A DNA stretch of 64,000 nucleotides from Porphyrobacter sp. (GCA_027531395.1 JAPZRO010000003.1:62001-126000), one strand, 5' to 3'; counted from the first letter of the stretch, positions 26,158 through 34,828 are shown. Notes: generated from the letters alone by a model not told the origin. Program-made: numbers and translations.

Positions 26158-28464
26158 ATGAGAAAGACAGTACTCGCAGGGGCTTCGATGCTCGCCCTAG
26201 CCGTGGCGGCCCCGGCCTTCGCCCAGAGCATCTCGGACGTCGACCAGGCTGGCAACGCCAACTCGGCCAGCGTCACCCAGTCCGGTAGCAACACGTCCGA
26301 CGTCGACCAGACCGGCAATGACAACAGCGCCACCGTCGGCCAGACCGGCAGCGGCAACAGCTCGACCATCGATCAGGATGCGTTCGCGGGCCTCGCCAGC
26401 GTGACGCAGGACGGGAGCGGCAACACCTCGACGATCGATCAGGACGATCTCGACAGCGGTGGCAGCACCGGCGGCTCGCTGGGCGTCACTCCGGGCGATC
26501 CGGAAGCTTCGGTCAGCCAGGTCGGCGATGACAACATCTCGACCATCGATCAGTCGTCGGTCGCGGGCAGCTACAACCTGATTGCCGCCGTCGACCAGAC
26601 CAGCGATGGCAGCAACTCGACCATCACGCAGGCTGCCAACGGGCTCGGCTCGGGCGATCTCAATGCCAGCGTGACGCAGTCGAACGGCGCGACCTCAACC
26701 GTGACGCAGACCGCCAACGGCGCTTCGTCGATCAACCAGGACGCGATCGTCGATCAGGACGGCCTCAACACCTCGAGCATCACCCAGACCTTCGACAACA
26801 CCGGTGCGAACAACTTCTTCGCCAGCGTGACCCAGTCGAACGACGACAACGTCTCGGTGATCACGCAGGACGATACCAATCCGACCACGCAGGCGGATTC
26901 GGATTTGAGCGCGACCGTTCTCCAGACCGGGTTCAACAACGATTCGAACATCGATCAGGACAACAAGAACGCGACCGCCACCGTTACCCAGACCGGGGAC
27001 GACAACCAGTCCGACGTGTTCCAGAACGGTTCCGGCCTCAACGCTGACGTGACCCAGGGCGGGAACGGCAACACCTCGGTCGTCAGCCAGCTCGGTGGCC
27101 TGAGCTCGTCGGCCACTGTGGACCAGAACGGCGACGACAGCTTCGCCTTCGTCAATCAGGACAGCTCCTCGCGCAACGATCTGGCGATCGTGAACCAGAC
27201 GCTCGGTTCGTCGGGCAACACCGCCACGATCGACCAGAATGGTATTGCCGGGTCGCAGTCGCGGAGCATTGCAACGATCACGCAAAACGGTTCGGACAGC
27301 GATGCCACGATCACCCAGAACGGCACGCGGAACGACGCCACGACCACCCAGTCTGGCGTGAACAACTCGAGCACGATCACCCAGACCGGCTCCGGCACGG
27401 GCACCCCTCCGCCGGTCGGGACCGACAACGTGGCGAGCGTCACCCAGTCGGGTGGCGACAACACGAGCCTGGTTACGCAGGTGAGCGGGATCGACAATAC
27501 CGCCACGGTGACGCAGACTGGTTTCGACAACGCCAGCACTGTGCTGCAGGAGAACTCGAACAACACTGCCACGGTGACGCAGGCCGAAGATAACGACTCG
27601 ACCGTCAACCAGCTGAGCAGCAACGACGCGGCGACGGTGACTCAGAACGGCACCGGCAACACCTCGACCGTCGATCAGGACGCTCTGGGTGGCGGCACTG
27701 TGTTCGTGACCCAGAACGGCACCGGCGATACGTCAGATGTCAATCAGACTGGCAATTCGAGAGGCGATACCGCAACGGTGCTCCAGGGCGCTGCCGGATC
27801 GAGCAACACGGCGACGATCAACCAGACCGGCTTTACCGGCGGCCCGAGCCTTAACGTTGCGACGATCAATCAGAACGATGGTTCGGACAACATCTCGACG
27901 ATCAACCAGTCCGGCGAGACCAATCAGGCCGAAAGCACCCAGTCCGGTTCGGACAACACCTCGACCCTGACGCAAAGCGGAGACAACACCTTCTCCGCGG
28001 GCCTGTCGACCGCCTTTGTCACCCAGATCGGGGACGGCAACAGCTCGACCTTCAGCCAGGTTGGTGACGGACCGAATACGGCCCAAATCAGCCAGGTTGG
28101 CGACGGCAACATCAGCACCGGCACCCAGCTGACCAACGATGGCGAGAACAACAGCATCGTGCTGGCGCAGACGGGTAACACCAACACCAGCACGCTGACC
28201 CAGTCGTTCGGTGACAATCTGTCGATCGATGTGCTGCAGGAAGGTGATGGCAACACCAGCACCATCAACCAGAGCGGCGGTTTCAGTGCGCCTGGCAATA
28301 CGATCGATGTCGATCAGGTGGCCGATGGGGCGAGCAGCACCATCACGCAGTCGGGCACCGACAACGCGATCACCGTCGGCCAGTTCGGCGATGCGCACAT
28401 CTCGTCCGTGACGCAGGGCGGCGGCTCCGGCAACGTCGTCACGGTGACCCAGGGCACCCCCTGA
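26158..28464 (+). CDS. Giant curlin-repeat protein 4 (768 aa)
   Basis: The largest of the four curlin-like proteins. The signal peptide ends in AFAQ near residue 23. Curlin repeats follow, interrupted near residue 100 by an insert (GSLGVTPGDPEASVSQ) matching that in curlin 2, and near 160-230 by GSGDLNASVTQSNGATSTV and INQDAIVDQDG, again shared with curlin 2. The family makes cross-beta fibres after secretion through CsgG. With roughly 65 half-repeats it would form a very long solenoid. A ribosome-binding site AAGGAA precedes the ATG. Confidence 0.9.
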   Translation: MRKTVLAGASMLALAVAAPAFAQSISDVDQAGNANSASVTQSGSNTSDVDQTGNDNSATVGQTGSGNSSTIDQDAFAGLASVTQDGSGNTSTIDQDDLDSGGSTGGSLGVTPGDPEASVSQVGDDNISTIDQSSVAGSYNLIAAVDQTSDGSNSTITQAANGLGSGDLNASVTQSNGATSTVTQTANGASSINQDAIVDQDGLNTSSITQTFDNTGANNFFASVTQSNDDNVSVITQDDTNPTTQADSDLSATVLQTGFNNDSNIDQDNKNATATVTQTGDDNQSDVFQNGSGLNADVTQGGNGNTSVVSQLGGLSSSATVDQNGDDSFAFVNQDSSSRNDLAIVNQTLGSSGNTATIDQNGIAGSQSRSIATITQNGSDSDATITQNGTRNDATTTQSGVNNSSTITQTGSGTGTPPPVGTDNVASVTQSGGDNTSLVTQVSGIDNTATVTQTGFDNASTVLQENSNNTATVTQAEDNDSTVNQLSSNDAATVTQNGTGNTSTVDQDALGGGTVFVTQNGTGDTSDVNQTGNSRGDTATVLQGAAGSSNTATINQTGFTGGPSLNVATINQNDGSDNISTINQSGETNQAESTQSGSDNTSTLTQSGDNTFSAGLSTAFVTQIGDGNSSTFSQVGDGPNTAQISQVGDGNISTGTQLTNDGENNSIVLAQTGNTNTSTLTQSFGDNLSIDVLQEGDGNTSTINQSGGFSAPGNTIDVDQVADGASSTITQSGTDNAITVGQFGDAHISSVTQGGGSGNVVTVTQGTP

Positions 28465-28476
28465 TCCGCACCACAT

Positions 28477-28514
28477 CCCGGGCGGGAGATCCTCTCTCGC
28501 CCGGGACACTTTTT
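28477..28514 (+). terminator. Terminator-like hairpin after curlin 4
   Basis: The stem CCCGGGCG (28477-28484) with CGCCCGGG (28498-28505), extendable by GGAGA/TCTCT, is followed by ACACTTTTTCC. It is the only hairpin in the curlin array with a real T tract, so transcription probably drops sharply here before the minor curlin gene. Confidence 0.75.
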
Positions 28515-28533
28515 CCCTATATAAGGGTGCCAG

Positions 28534-29169
28534 ATGCGTAGGACTTTTCTCAACCGCGCCCTCAATGCCGCGCTGATCGCCAGTGGGGCATTTGCCGCAA
28601 CCGCCACGGCGCAGTCCGGGCCGGAGCGCGGCGTGTTCGTCACCCAGATCGGCGAAGCGCCACGCGCCACCATCACCCAGCGCAATTCCGACAGCCTCGC
28701 CGAGATCGTGCAGGACGGCACCAACAACGAAGCCGATCTCGAGCAGGACGGCACCGCGCCGCACCGCGCGCAGATCGTGCAGGACGGTGACGACAACAGC
28801 GTGACCGCCCGCCAAGACGGGGACGGCAGCACCGATCTCGCGCTCGCGCAAGAGGGCAACGGCAACACCGCGCTCGTCTCGCAGAACGAAGAATCCGCCC
28901 TCGCCGAAACCGCTGCGACGATCGTCCAGCGCGGCAATGGCAACAGCATCATCCTCGCGCAGGACGGCAGCGACAATCAGGCGCAGCTGACGCAGGAGGG
29001 CGACAGCAACGTCATGACCGCCAGCCAGCTCGACAGCGGCAACCGGCTCGAATGGAACCAGATCGGCGACGGTCTGTCGGATCTCCAGATCGTCCAGACC
29101 GGCGGTGCCTCGATGCAGATCACCCAGAGCAATGCCGGGGCAGCATTTGCCCCGCCGCCGGGAGGCTGA
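28534..29169 (+). CDS. Small curlin-like protein, candidate nucleator (CsgB-like)
   Basis: 211 aa with a signal peptide ending TATAQ near residue 27. It carries about a dozen curlin half-repeats (IVQDGTNNEADLEQDG and similar), but with more Arg and less regular turns than the four giant proteins, and ends in a Pro/Gly-rich tail (AAFAPPPGG). In known systems the shorter, more charged curlin (CsgB) nucleates the fibre at the surface. That role fits its size, composition and position but is inferred. The next gene starts 12 bases downstream. Confidence 0.7.
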   Translation: MRRTFLNRALNAALIASGAFAATATAQSGPERGVFVTQIGEAPRATITQRNSDSLAEIVQDGTNNEADLEQDGTAPHRAQIVQDGDDNSVTARQDGDGSTDLALAQEGNGNTALVSQNEESALAETAATIVQRGNGNSIILAQDGSDNQAQLTQEGDSNVMTASQLDSGNRLEWNQIGDGLSDLQIVQTGGASMQITQSNAGAAFAPPPGG

Positions 29170-29180
29170 CAGCGCCCGCG

Positions 29181-29957
29181 ATGCCCGCTTTCCTGTTCCT
29201 TCGCAGCGCCGCCGTGCTGGCCGTCACCGGCCTGACGCTGCCGGTTGCCGCGATCGCGCAGGACGCAGGCGAGCCGGCCAGCAAGACCGAGGCGATGCAG
29301 ATCGGCCAGCGCGACGGCGGAACCACCGCCGGCGAAGCCACGCGCCGGGTGTTCCTTGAGGAGGCCCCCGCCCCGCGCACCCGGGCCAGCCTGATGCAGG
29401 CCGATGGCGACCAGATCGGCGAGCCCGACAGCAACGGCAACGCCCCGCAGCAGCTCACCTCCAGCGGCGAAAGCGCGCGCCGGATGCCGCAATTGTCCGA
29501 GGCCGAGCTCGAAGCCACCCTCGCCCAGCTCACGCCGGCCGAGCGCAGCGTGCTGCTGCAGGCGATCGAGGGGACCGACATCTGCGACAATCCGCCGGCG
29601 GTCGCTGCGGTCGTCGCCCTGTGCCGTTCGCGGCTGGAGACCCGCTCGGACGAGTTCGCCGCCAAGCCGGAAGGGCCGCTGACCTCGGAAGAGCGCCTGC
29701 TGCGCGGCGGGGTCGAGAGCAATGGCCTGCCGACGGTCGAGGCGGTGATCTCGCGGCTTTCGCGGGTGAATGTCGCCTCGTCGGACGATTTCAACAACCA
29801 GGCGATCGCCTCGATCGCGCTGGCACCTCCGCCCGCTACCGAAAAGCCGGGCAAGGAAGATGATCCGGCGGGCCTCGGCCTCGGCACGGAAACCGAAGCG
29901 CTGATCAACGCCATCGTCCAGCAGCTCGGCGGCCCGCCCGGTGGCGGGCGGCCATGA
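29181..29957 (+). CDS. Curli-locus secreted protein of unknown function (258 aa)
   Basis: Begins MPAFLFLRSAAVLAV with a signal peptide ending AIAQ near residue 24. The region to about 85 has some curlin-like fragments (MQIGQRDGG, QADGDQIG) but no true repeat array. A helical middle part (LSEAELEATLAQLTPAERSVL near 98-118) is followed by a segment with two Cys (ICDNPP, ALCRSRLE), then a Pro-rich linker and a C-terminal helix. It is not recognisable as CsgE. It overlaps csgH by 4 bases, so it is very likely part of the fibre assembly system. Confidence 0.7.
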   Translation: MPAFLFLRSAAVLAVTGLTLPVAAIAQDAGEPASKTEAMQIGQRDGGTTAGEATRRVFLEEAPAPRTRASLMQADGDQIGEPDSNGNAPQQLTSSGESARRMPQLSEAELEATLAQLTPAERSVLLQAIEGTDICDNPPAVAAVVALCRSRLETRSDEFAAKPEGPLTSEERLLRGGVESNGLPTVEAVISRLSRVNVASSDDFNNQAIASIALAPPPATEKPGKEDDPAGLGLGTETEALINAIVQQLGGPPGGGRP

Positions 29958-30310
29958 ACTGGCCTGCAGCCCTCGCGGCACTGCTGGTCCCGCTTGCCTC
30001 CAGCACGGTGTCAGCCATGAGTGATCTTCCCGAAGCCCTCAAGCTCGATGTCCGAAAGACGGGCGATGCGATCGAGGTGCAACTGATCGGCGATTCCCCG
30101 CGCGCGCAGCAGGTCAGCTACGTGCTCGAAGTGACAGGCCAGTCGACCTCGCGCCACCGCGGGAAGACAACGCTGGCGGCCAATGCCCGCACGGTGCTGT
30201 CGACCGTGCGCGCCAACGCCGGAGAGCGCTGGTGCGTGAGGTTGCTGGCGGAAGAAGAGGGCCGCGATCCCTACGAGATCATTGAAGGCGATTGTCCCGC
30301 CGGGGACTAG
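29954..30310 (+). CDS. csgH: CsgH-like curli chaperone
   Basis: 118 aa with a signal peptide and then a small Ig-like beta domain: LKLDVRKTGDAIEVQLIGDSP, VSYVLEVTGQSTS, TVLSTVRANAG, WCVRLLAEE. Two Cys near residues 95 and 114 could form a disulphide. The pattern fits CsgH, the alphaproteobacterial counterpart of CsgC, which keeps curlins from assembling in the periplasm. The ATG overlaps the upstream stop (ATGA). The stop lies 3 bases from the end of the convergent gene on the other strand. Confidence 0.75.
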   Translation: MNWPAALAALLVPLASSTVSAMSDLPEALKLDVRKTGDAIEVQLIGDSPRAQQVSYVLEVTGQSTSRHRGKTTLAANARTVLSTVRANAGERWCVRLLAEEEGRDPYEIIEGDCPAGD

Positions 30311-30313
30311 GCC

Positions 30314-32125
30314 TCAGCGGCGCGGAACCTGATCCATCCCGGTGCTGCCCAGCCCGCGCTCCGGCGTGCTGATCTGGTCCATATGCACCTTGCGCGCGGC
30401 CTTGGGCCGCGTGTCGACCAGTCCGACGTTGAACTCGTCATAGACCGGATCATAGCTGATCGGGATGCCCTGTGCCTGCAGCTGCGACAGCGGCAGATAG
30501 ACATCGCCCGCGGCCGAAGCGCGGATGCGCGCGATCTGTGCTGCGTCGTAGCGATCGCCGAGCAGCTCGACGATCGAGCCGAGCCGCACCGCGAGACCCG
30601 TGGTGGTCTGCCGGAAATCGACCTTCCCGGCGGCCTTGCCGTCGATCCGGGTGGTGAGCTGCGAACGGATGTCGAGTGCCAAGGCGTCTGGCCTCCCGGA
30701 TACCGAACTCGCCGCAGGCGCGGCCGGCGGCTTCACTGGCGGCAAGGGCGCGAGCGCCGCCGGAGCAGGCGCTGGCGCGGCGGTTTGTGAGCGCGCTGCC
30801 GGCGCAGGCGCGGCACGCGTGGGCGCGGGTGCGGCAGCGCGGGCGGCCAGAGCGGGCGCAGCAGCGGCAACCGGAGCGCGGGCCGGCGCAGACGGACGGA
30901 CGACAGGCGCCGGAGCCAAGGCGCGGGTCACAGGTGCAGCCGGCGCAGGCGCAGCCGGGCGCGAGAGCGGCGCGGCCCTGGCGGTTGTCACCTGCGGAAT
31001 CGAAGCGACCGGAGCAGCAGCGACTCTCGCCGGCGGGGTCGCAGGCCGGGTCGGCGCAACAACCCGGGCCGGAACCTGAGCGGTCGCGGATGCCACCGGC
31101 AGGGCGCGCGCGGCCGCAGGTGCGGAGGGCCGCACCGAAGTTGGCGCAGGAGCAATCGTTGCGGGCGTGCGCATCGCAGGCGCGAAGGGTGCAGCCGCAG
31201 GCGCTGGGGCAGCCGCGGGCGCAGACGGCATCGCCGCACGCGCGGCAGGTGCGGTCTGGGCAACGGCGCGGGGTGCCGGCGTCGGCGCGGCCGCGCGGGG
31301 CGCAGGTTCGGCCGCCGGGCGCGAGGGCGCAGGCGCTGCTGCGACGACCGGCGCGGGCGTGGCAACCGCTGCCGATGCAGGCGCGGCTTCGGCGGTCAGC
31401 GCCGGGCGGCGACCGGGCGCGGCCTCACGGGCGCGGGCCGGGACGGAGGGCGCAGCGAGGATCGCGGTGTCGGGCGCCAGCGCTGCCTCGACAGCGCCGG
31501 GGGCACCCGGGACCAGTGCGGCAAAGGAGCCCTTGGCCCCGCCGAATGCGCGCGGAGGCTGCGGCGGCGCGGCAGGTTCGGGAGCCGGAGCGGCAGCAGG
31601 CGCCTTGGCCAGAACGGCAGTCTGCACCGGGGGCGCAAGCGGCGCTTCGACCGGCGCAGGCAAGGCACCCTCGCGAGCAGCCGGAGGCATCGCCAGCGGG
31701 CTGGCGGCCAGCATCTGCGGCGCGGCGGCAAGATCCGGTTCGACCGGCTCGCTTGCCACTGCGCTCTCGCTTTCGGTCGGCGCATCGGTCAGCGGGAAGC
31801 GGAAAACGCGCCGCCCCTCGGCCGGCTGCGCCTCGGGCAAGGACGCAAGCAGCGGCTCCGTCGCCGTCTGGGGAGCAGCGCCCGTTGCGGCCGCCCGGGC
31901 GGATTGGCTCGCGCGTGCGGGGGCGGCAGCCTCGCCGCCGTCAGCGAGCATATCGGGCAGAGTCAGCGCGGCAATCACCGCCACCGCGCCCGGCAGCGCG
32001 CAGGCCCAGAGGACCCGCGAAAGGGTGATCGAGCTGGTGCTGCTCAGCGAAGCCGCATGAACGCCGCGGATGACCCGCGCGCGCGGATCATCGACATCGG
32101 CTCTGATTGGTCCGGAATAGTTCAC
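30314..32125 (-). CDS. Ala/Pro-rich membrane-anchored protein with a C-terminal globular domain
   Basis: 603 aa. A short cytoplasmic start is followed by one membrane segment (about residues 37-58, VLWACALPGAVAVIAALTL). A very long Ala/Pro-rich low-complexity stretch (about 65-475) would span the periplasm, and a C-terminal domain of about 110 residues (ALALDIRSQLTTRIDG to DTRPKAARKVHMDQ) follows. That domain has alternating strands and a VRLGSIVELLGDRYD segment. It has no catalytic motif that I can name. The GTG start at 32125 is the only one before the membrane segment. It converges on csgH; a link with the fibre system is possible but unproven. Confidence 0.7.
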   Translation of the reverse strand: MNYSGPIRADVDDPRARVIRGVHAASLSSTSSITLSRVLWACALPGAVAVIAALTLPDMLADGGEAAAPARASQSARAAATGAAPQTATEPLLASLPEAQPAEGRRVFRFPLTDAPTESESAVASEPVEPDLAAAPQMLAASPLAMPPAAREGALPAPVEAPLAPPVQTAVLAKAPAAAPAPEPAAPPQPPRAFGGAKGSFAALVPGAPGAVEAALAPDTAILAAPSVPARAREAAPGRRPALTAEAAPASAAVATPAPVVAAAPAPSRPAAEPAPRAAAPTPAPRAVAQTAPAARAAMPSAPAAAPAPAAAPFAPAMRTPATIAPAPTSVRPSAPAAARALPVASATAQVPARVVAPTRPATPPARVAAAPVASIPQVTTARAAPLSRPAAPAPAAPVTRALAPAPVVRPSAPARAPVAAAAPALAARAAAPAPTRAAPAPAARSQTAAPAPAPAALAPLPPVKPPAAPAASSVSGRPDALALDIRSQLTTRIDGKAAGKVDFRQTTTGLAVRLGSIVELLGDRYDAAQIARIRASAAGDVYLPLSQLQAQGIPISYDPVYDEFNVGLVDTRPKAARKVHMDQISTPERGLGSTGMDQVPRR

Positions 32126-32346
32126 GCGTTAGCCCCCAATAGGGGTTTTTATGTAGCAGTGAGCCGATTCGGGGAAGCGAAAACGACGGAATTGCGCGCT
32201 CTGTGTGACACGTCTCGCACTGGCACGGCTTGCCGCAACTAACCACGCTCTAACCCGTCACCCATCGGGCGGCATTTGATGCTTTGACCGAATCGCCCAT
32301 GCCTCTATTGGGGCCGGCTCGCCTGCTGGCGGGCAAAGAGCCGACC

Positions 32347-33741
32347 ATGCAGCACACCGCACCTTTCTCGACGCCCGGCTGGGGCCATGAAATCCGCGCC
32401 ACGCTGGGGCTCGCGGTGCCGCTTGCCGCGACCAATCTGCTACAGATGCTGATCCATGCGGTCGACGTGATCTTCATCGCGCGGCTCGGCGACACGCCGC
32501 TCGCCGCGTCGAGCCTTGCGATCGCGATCTTCGGGCTGACGGTGTGGGCGATGACCGGCCTGGTGGGTGCCTGCGCTCCACTGATCGCGGCCGAGCGCGG
32601 ACGGCGGCTCCATTCGGTGCGCGATATCCGCCGCACAGTGCGCATGGGGATGTGGGTGGCGGTGGCCTTCGGGCTGGTGGGCATGGGGGTCGCCTTCGCG
32701 GGCAAGGCGCTGCTGTTGATGAGCGGGCAGGAACCCGCGATTGCCGCGCTGGCGGGTGATTTCCTGTTCGTGCTGGCCTTCGCGATGATCCCGATGATCC
32801 TCGCCGGCGTGTTCCGCATCTTCGTCGCCGCGCTCGGCAAGCCGGGCTATGCGACCGCGATCACTCTGCTGGCGCTCGGCACCAACGGCTTAGGCAACTG
32901 GACACTGGTGTTCGGCAATCTCGGCCTGCCCGCGCTCGGCCTGACCGGCTCGGCGCTGTCGAGCGTGATCACCGCAGCTGCCATGCTGGCCGCCTATGTC
33001 GTCGTCATCACCCGCGACCGCACATTGCGGCGCTACCGCATCTTCGGTCGCTGGTGGCGGCCGGAGTGGACGCGGCTGAAGGAAATCATGGTGATCGGCA
33101 CCCCGATCGCGCTAACCGTGCTGGCCGAGGCCGGGTTGTTCAGCGGCGCGGCGCTGCTGATGGGCCGCTTCGGCGAGACCGAGCTGGCCGCGCACACGCT
33201 GGCGTTGAACCTCGCGGCGCTCGCCTTCCAGATCCCGTTCGGCACCGCGCAGGCCGCGACCATCCGCGTCGGCTATCACCACGGCGCGGGGGACCGGGTG
33301 GCGGCCGGGCGCGCTGGCTGGGTGGCGCTGGCAATCGGCACGGGCTTCATGAGCACCACCGCGCTCGCGATGCTGCTGGTGCCGACCACACTGCTCAGGG
33401 TCTATATCGACCCCGATCTCCCCGCCAACGCCGCGCTGGTCACCTTCGCGCTGCAATATCTGATGTGGGCGGCGATCTTCCAGCTGGCGGACGGAGTGCA
33501 GGCCGTCGGTGCAGGGGCGCTGCGCGGCCTTCAGGACACCCGCGTGCCGATGTGGATCGCGATCTTCAGCTACTGGGTGCCGGGCTTCGGCCTTGCCATC
33601 GGACTCGGCTTCTTCACCCCGCTCCAAGGCACCGGCGTGTGGATGGGGCTCGCCACCGGGCTGTTCTTCGCGGGCGCGCTGTTGCTGTGGCGCTGGAGCC
33701 GGCGCGACGCGCTGGGGCTGACGCGCTACGAGAACGCCTAG
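32347..33741 (+). CDS. MATE-family multidrug/cation antiporter
   Basis: A 464-aa inner-membrane protein with 12 predicted helices in two similar halves, typical of NorM-type transporters that export organic cations in exchange for Na+ or H+. Early landmarks include LAVPLAATNLLQMLIHAVDVIFIARLG and later GVFRIFVAALGKP; the second half repeats this with LADGVQAVGAGALRGLQDT. The ATG at 32347 is preferred; in-frame ATG and TTG codons lie upstream (32299 and 32284). Its stop (TAG) shares the palindrome CTAG with the stop of the convergent MscS gene. The substrate cannot be told. Confidence 0.9.
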   Translation: MQHTAPFSTPGWGHEIRATLGLAVPLAATNLLQMLIHAVDVIFIARLGDTPLAASSLAIAIFGLTVWAMTGLVGACAPLIAAERGRRLHSVRDIRRTVRMGMWVAVAFGLVGMGVAFAGKALLLMSGQEPAIAALAGDFLFVLAFAMIPMILAGVFRIFVAALGKPGYATAITLLALGTNGLGNWTLVFGNLGLPALGLTGSALSSVITAAAMLAAYVVVITRDRTLRRYRIFGRWWRPEWTRLKEIMVIGTPIALTVLAEAGLFSGAALLMGRFGETELAAHTLALNLAALAFQIPFGTAQAATIRVGYHHGAGDRVAAGRAGWVALAIGTGFMSTTALAMLLVPTTLLRVYIDPDLPANAALVTFALQYLMWAAIFQLADGVQAVGAGALRGLQDTRVPMWIAIFSYWVPGFGLAIGLGFFTPLQGTGVWMGLATGLFFAGALLLWRWSRRDALGLTRYENA

Positions 33742-34625
33742 CGCGGTGGGGCGACAGCGGGCGCGGCGGCGGCGATCCCGGTCGGGATGGTGATGCCGAG
33801 CGTGTCGAACTTCAGCTTGACCGCCTCGTTGAGCGTCCAGGACAGCGCGAGATAATCGCCGGTGTTGCACCACACCCTAAGGCCGAGCCGCACGGAATTG
33901 TCCGCCAGCGCAGCGACATAGGCCACCGGCGCAGGCTCGGCCAGCACCCGGGGATCGCCCTCGGCCAGCTCCAGCATCGCCGCGCGCGCGGCCTTGAGAT
34001 CATCCTCGTAGGCGATGTTCACCAGCAGCTCGAACCGGCGCGTCGGCATCCGCGAGTGATTGACCACCGCCTTGTTCCACAGCTCGTTATTGGGGACCAT
34101 GACATAGAGCCCGTCGAGCTGGAGCACCTCGGTCGTGAACAGGCCGATCGCCTGCACCGTCCCGGCGACGGTTCCGGCGGTGATGTATTCGCCCACCCGG
34201 AAGGGGCGCTGGATCAGGATCATCACGCCCGCCGCGACATTGCTGAGCGTGCCCTGCAAGGCGAGGCCGACCGCCAGCGCAAGGCCGCCGAGCGCGGCGA
34301 TGATGCTGGTGGTCTGCACCCCGAACTGGGTCAGCACGGTGATCGCCACCACCACCCACAGCGCATAGCGGATGATGTTGCTGAGGAACTTGGCGACGGT
34401 CGGCTCGATCCGTTCGGAACTGGTCAGCGCGCGGTCGGCCCAGCGCGACAGCAGCCGTGCCAGCAGCACCCCGATGACCAGCACCGCCACCGCGCCCGCG
34501 AGATGCGCGAGATTGGACTTCAGCCATGTCAGCGCGGTCGCGGCAAAATCGATTTCGTTCGCGAGCTCGGTCTGGATTTCGGCCTTGAGTTCGGCCTTGA
34601 GGGCGGAGAGCGGCTTGACGGACAT
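33738..34625 (-). CDS. Small-conductance mechanosensitive channel (MscS family)
   Basis: 295 aa. Three membrane segments are visible (about residues 40-60, 85-108 and 115-135), the last being the Gly/Ala-rich pore helix ALGGLALAVGLALQGTLSNVAAGV. The beta domain begins FRVGEYITAGTVAGTVQAIGL, and MVPNNELWNKAVVNHS is the classic MscS segment. It releases solutes under hypo-osmotic shock. The start at 34625 (MSVKPLSALK) has a Lys/Glu amphipathic N-terminus. It is divergent from groES. Confidence 0.92.
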   Translation of the reverse strand: MSVKPLSALKAELKAEIQTELANEIDFAATALTWLKSNLAHLAGAVAVLVIGVLLARLLSRWADRALTSSERIEPTVAKFLSNIIRYALWVVVAITVLTQFGVQTTSIIAALGGLALAVGLALQGTLSNVAAGVMILIQRPFRVGEYITAGTVAGTVQAIGLFTTEVLQLDGLYVMVPNNELWNKAVVNHSRMPTRRFELLVNIAYEDDLKAARAAMLELAEGDPRVLAEPAPVAYVAALADNSVRLGLRVWCNTGDYLALSWTLNEAVKLKFDTLGITIPTGIAAAAPAVAPPR

Positions 34626-34828
34626 CGGGGGAAACGGCTCCGTTGCTGATGGCACGCAAGGCAGGGGCGAGCGCGCACAAGGGTTCGGGCATCCTCGGCT
34701 GGAGGACCTGGCCCGGATAGAGGACTGGCGCGGTGCTGGCCACCCCGCCCGAAAAAACGCATCGGCTGCGAAAAATTTTGCGCCCGCAGGGGTTGATTCA
34801 TTCGCCCCCCACGACCAAATGCGCCGCG

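Noticed and set aside
19919..28464. The DNA-level repeats as a CRISPR array or a large satellite.
   Set aside because: The periodicity of about 33 bases is codon-based and lies inside open frames with signal peptides. There are no conserved spacers or leader.
19826..28976. Long minus-strand frames across the curlin genes (up to 663 codons).
   Set aside because: They arise from the repetitive codon pattern of the curlin repeats (few stops on the opposite strand). They have no start context, and the plus-strand products have clean signal peptides.
30676..32060. Plus-strand frames opposite the Ala/Pro-rich protein (450 and 297 codons).
   Set aside because: Products of GC-rich repeat DNA (Arg/Pro/Ala-rich or Gly/Ala-rich) with no domains. 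The minus-strand protein has a membrane segment and a conserved-looking C-terminal domain.
32132..32150. CCCC-AATA-GGGG-TTTTT as a terminator on the plus strand.
   Set aside because: A 4-bp stem is too weak, and no plus-strand gene ends before it.
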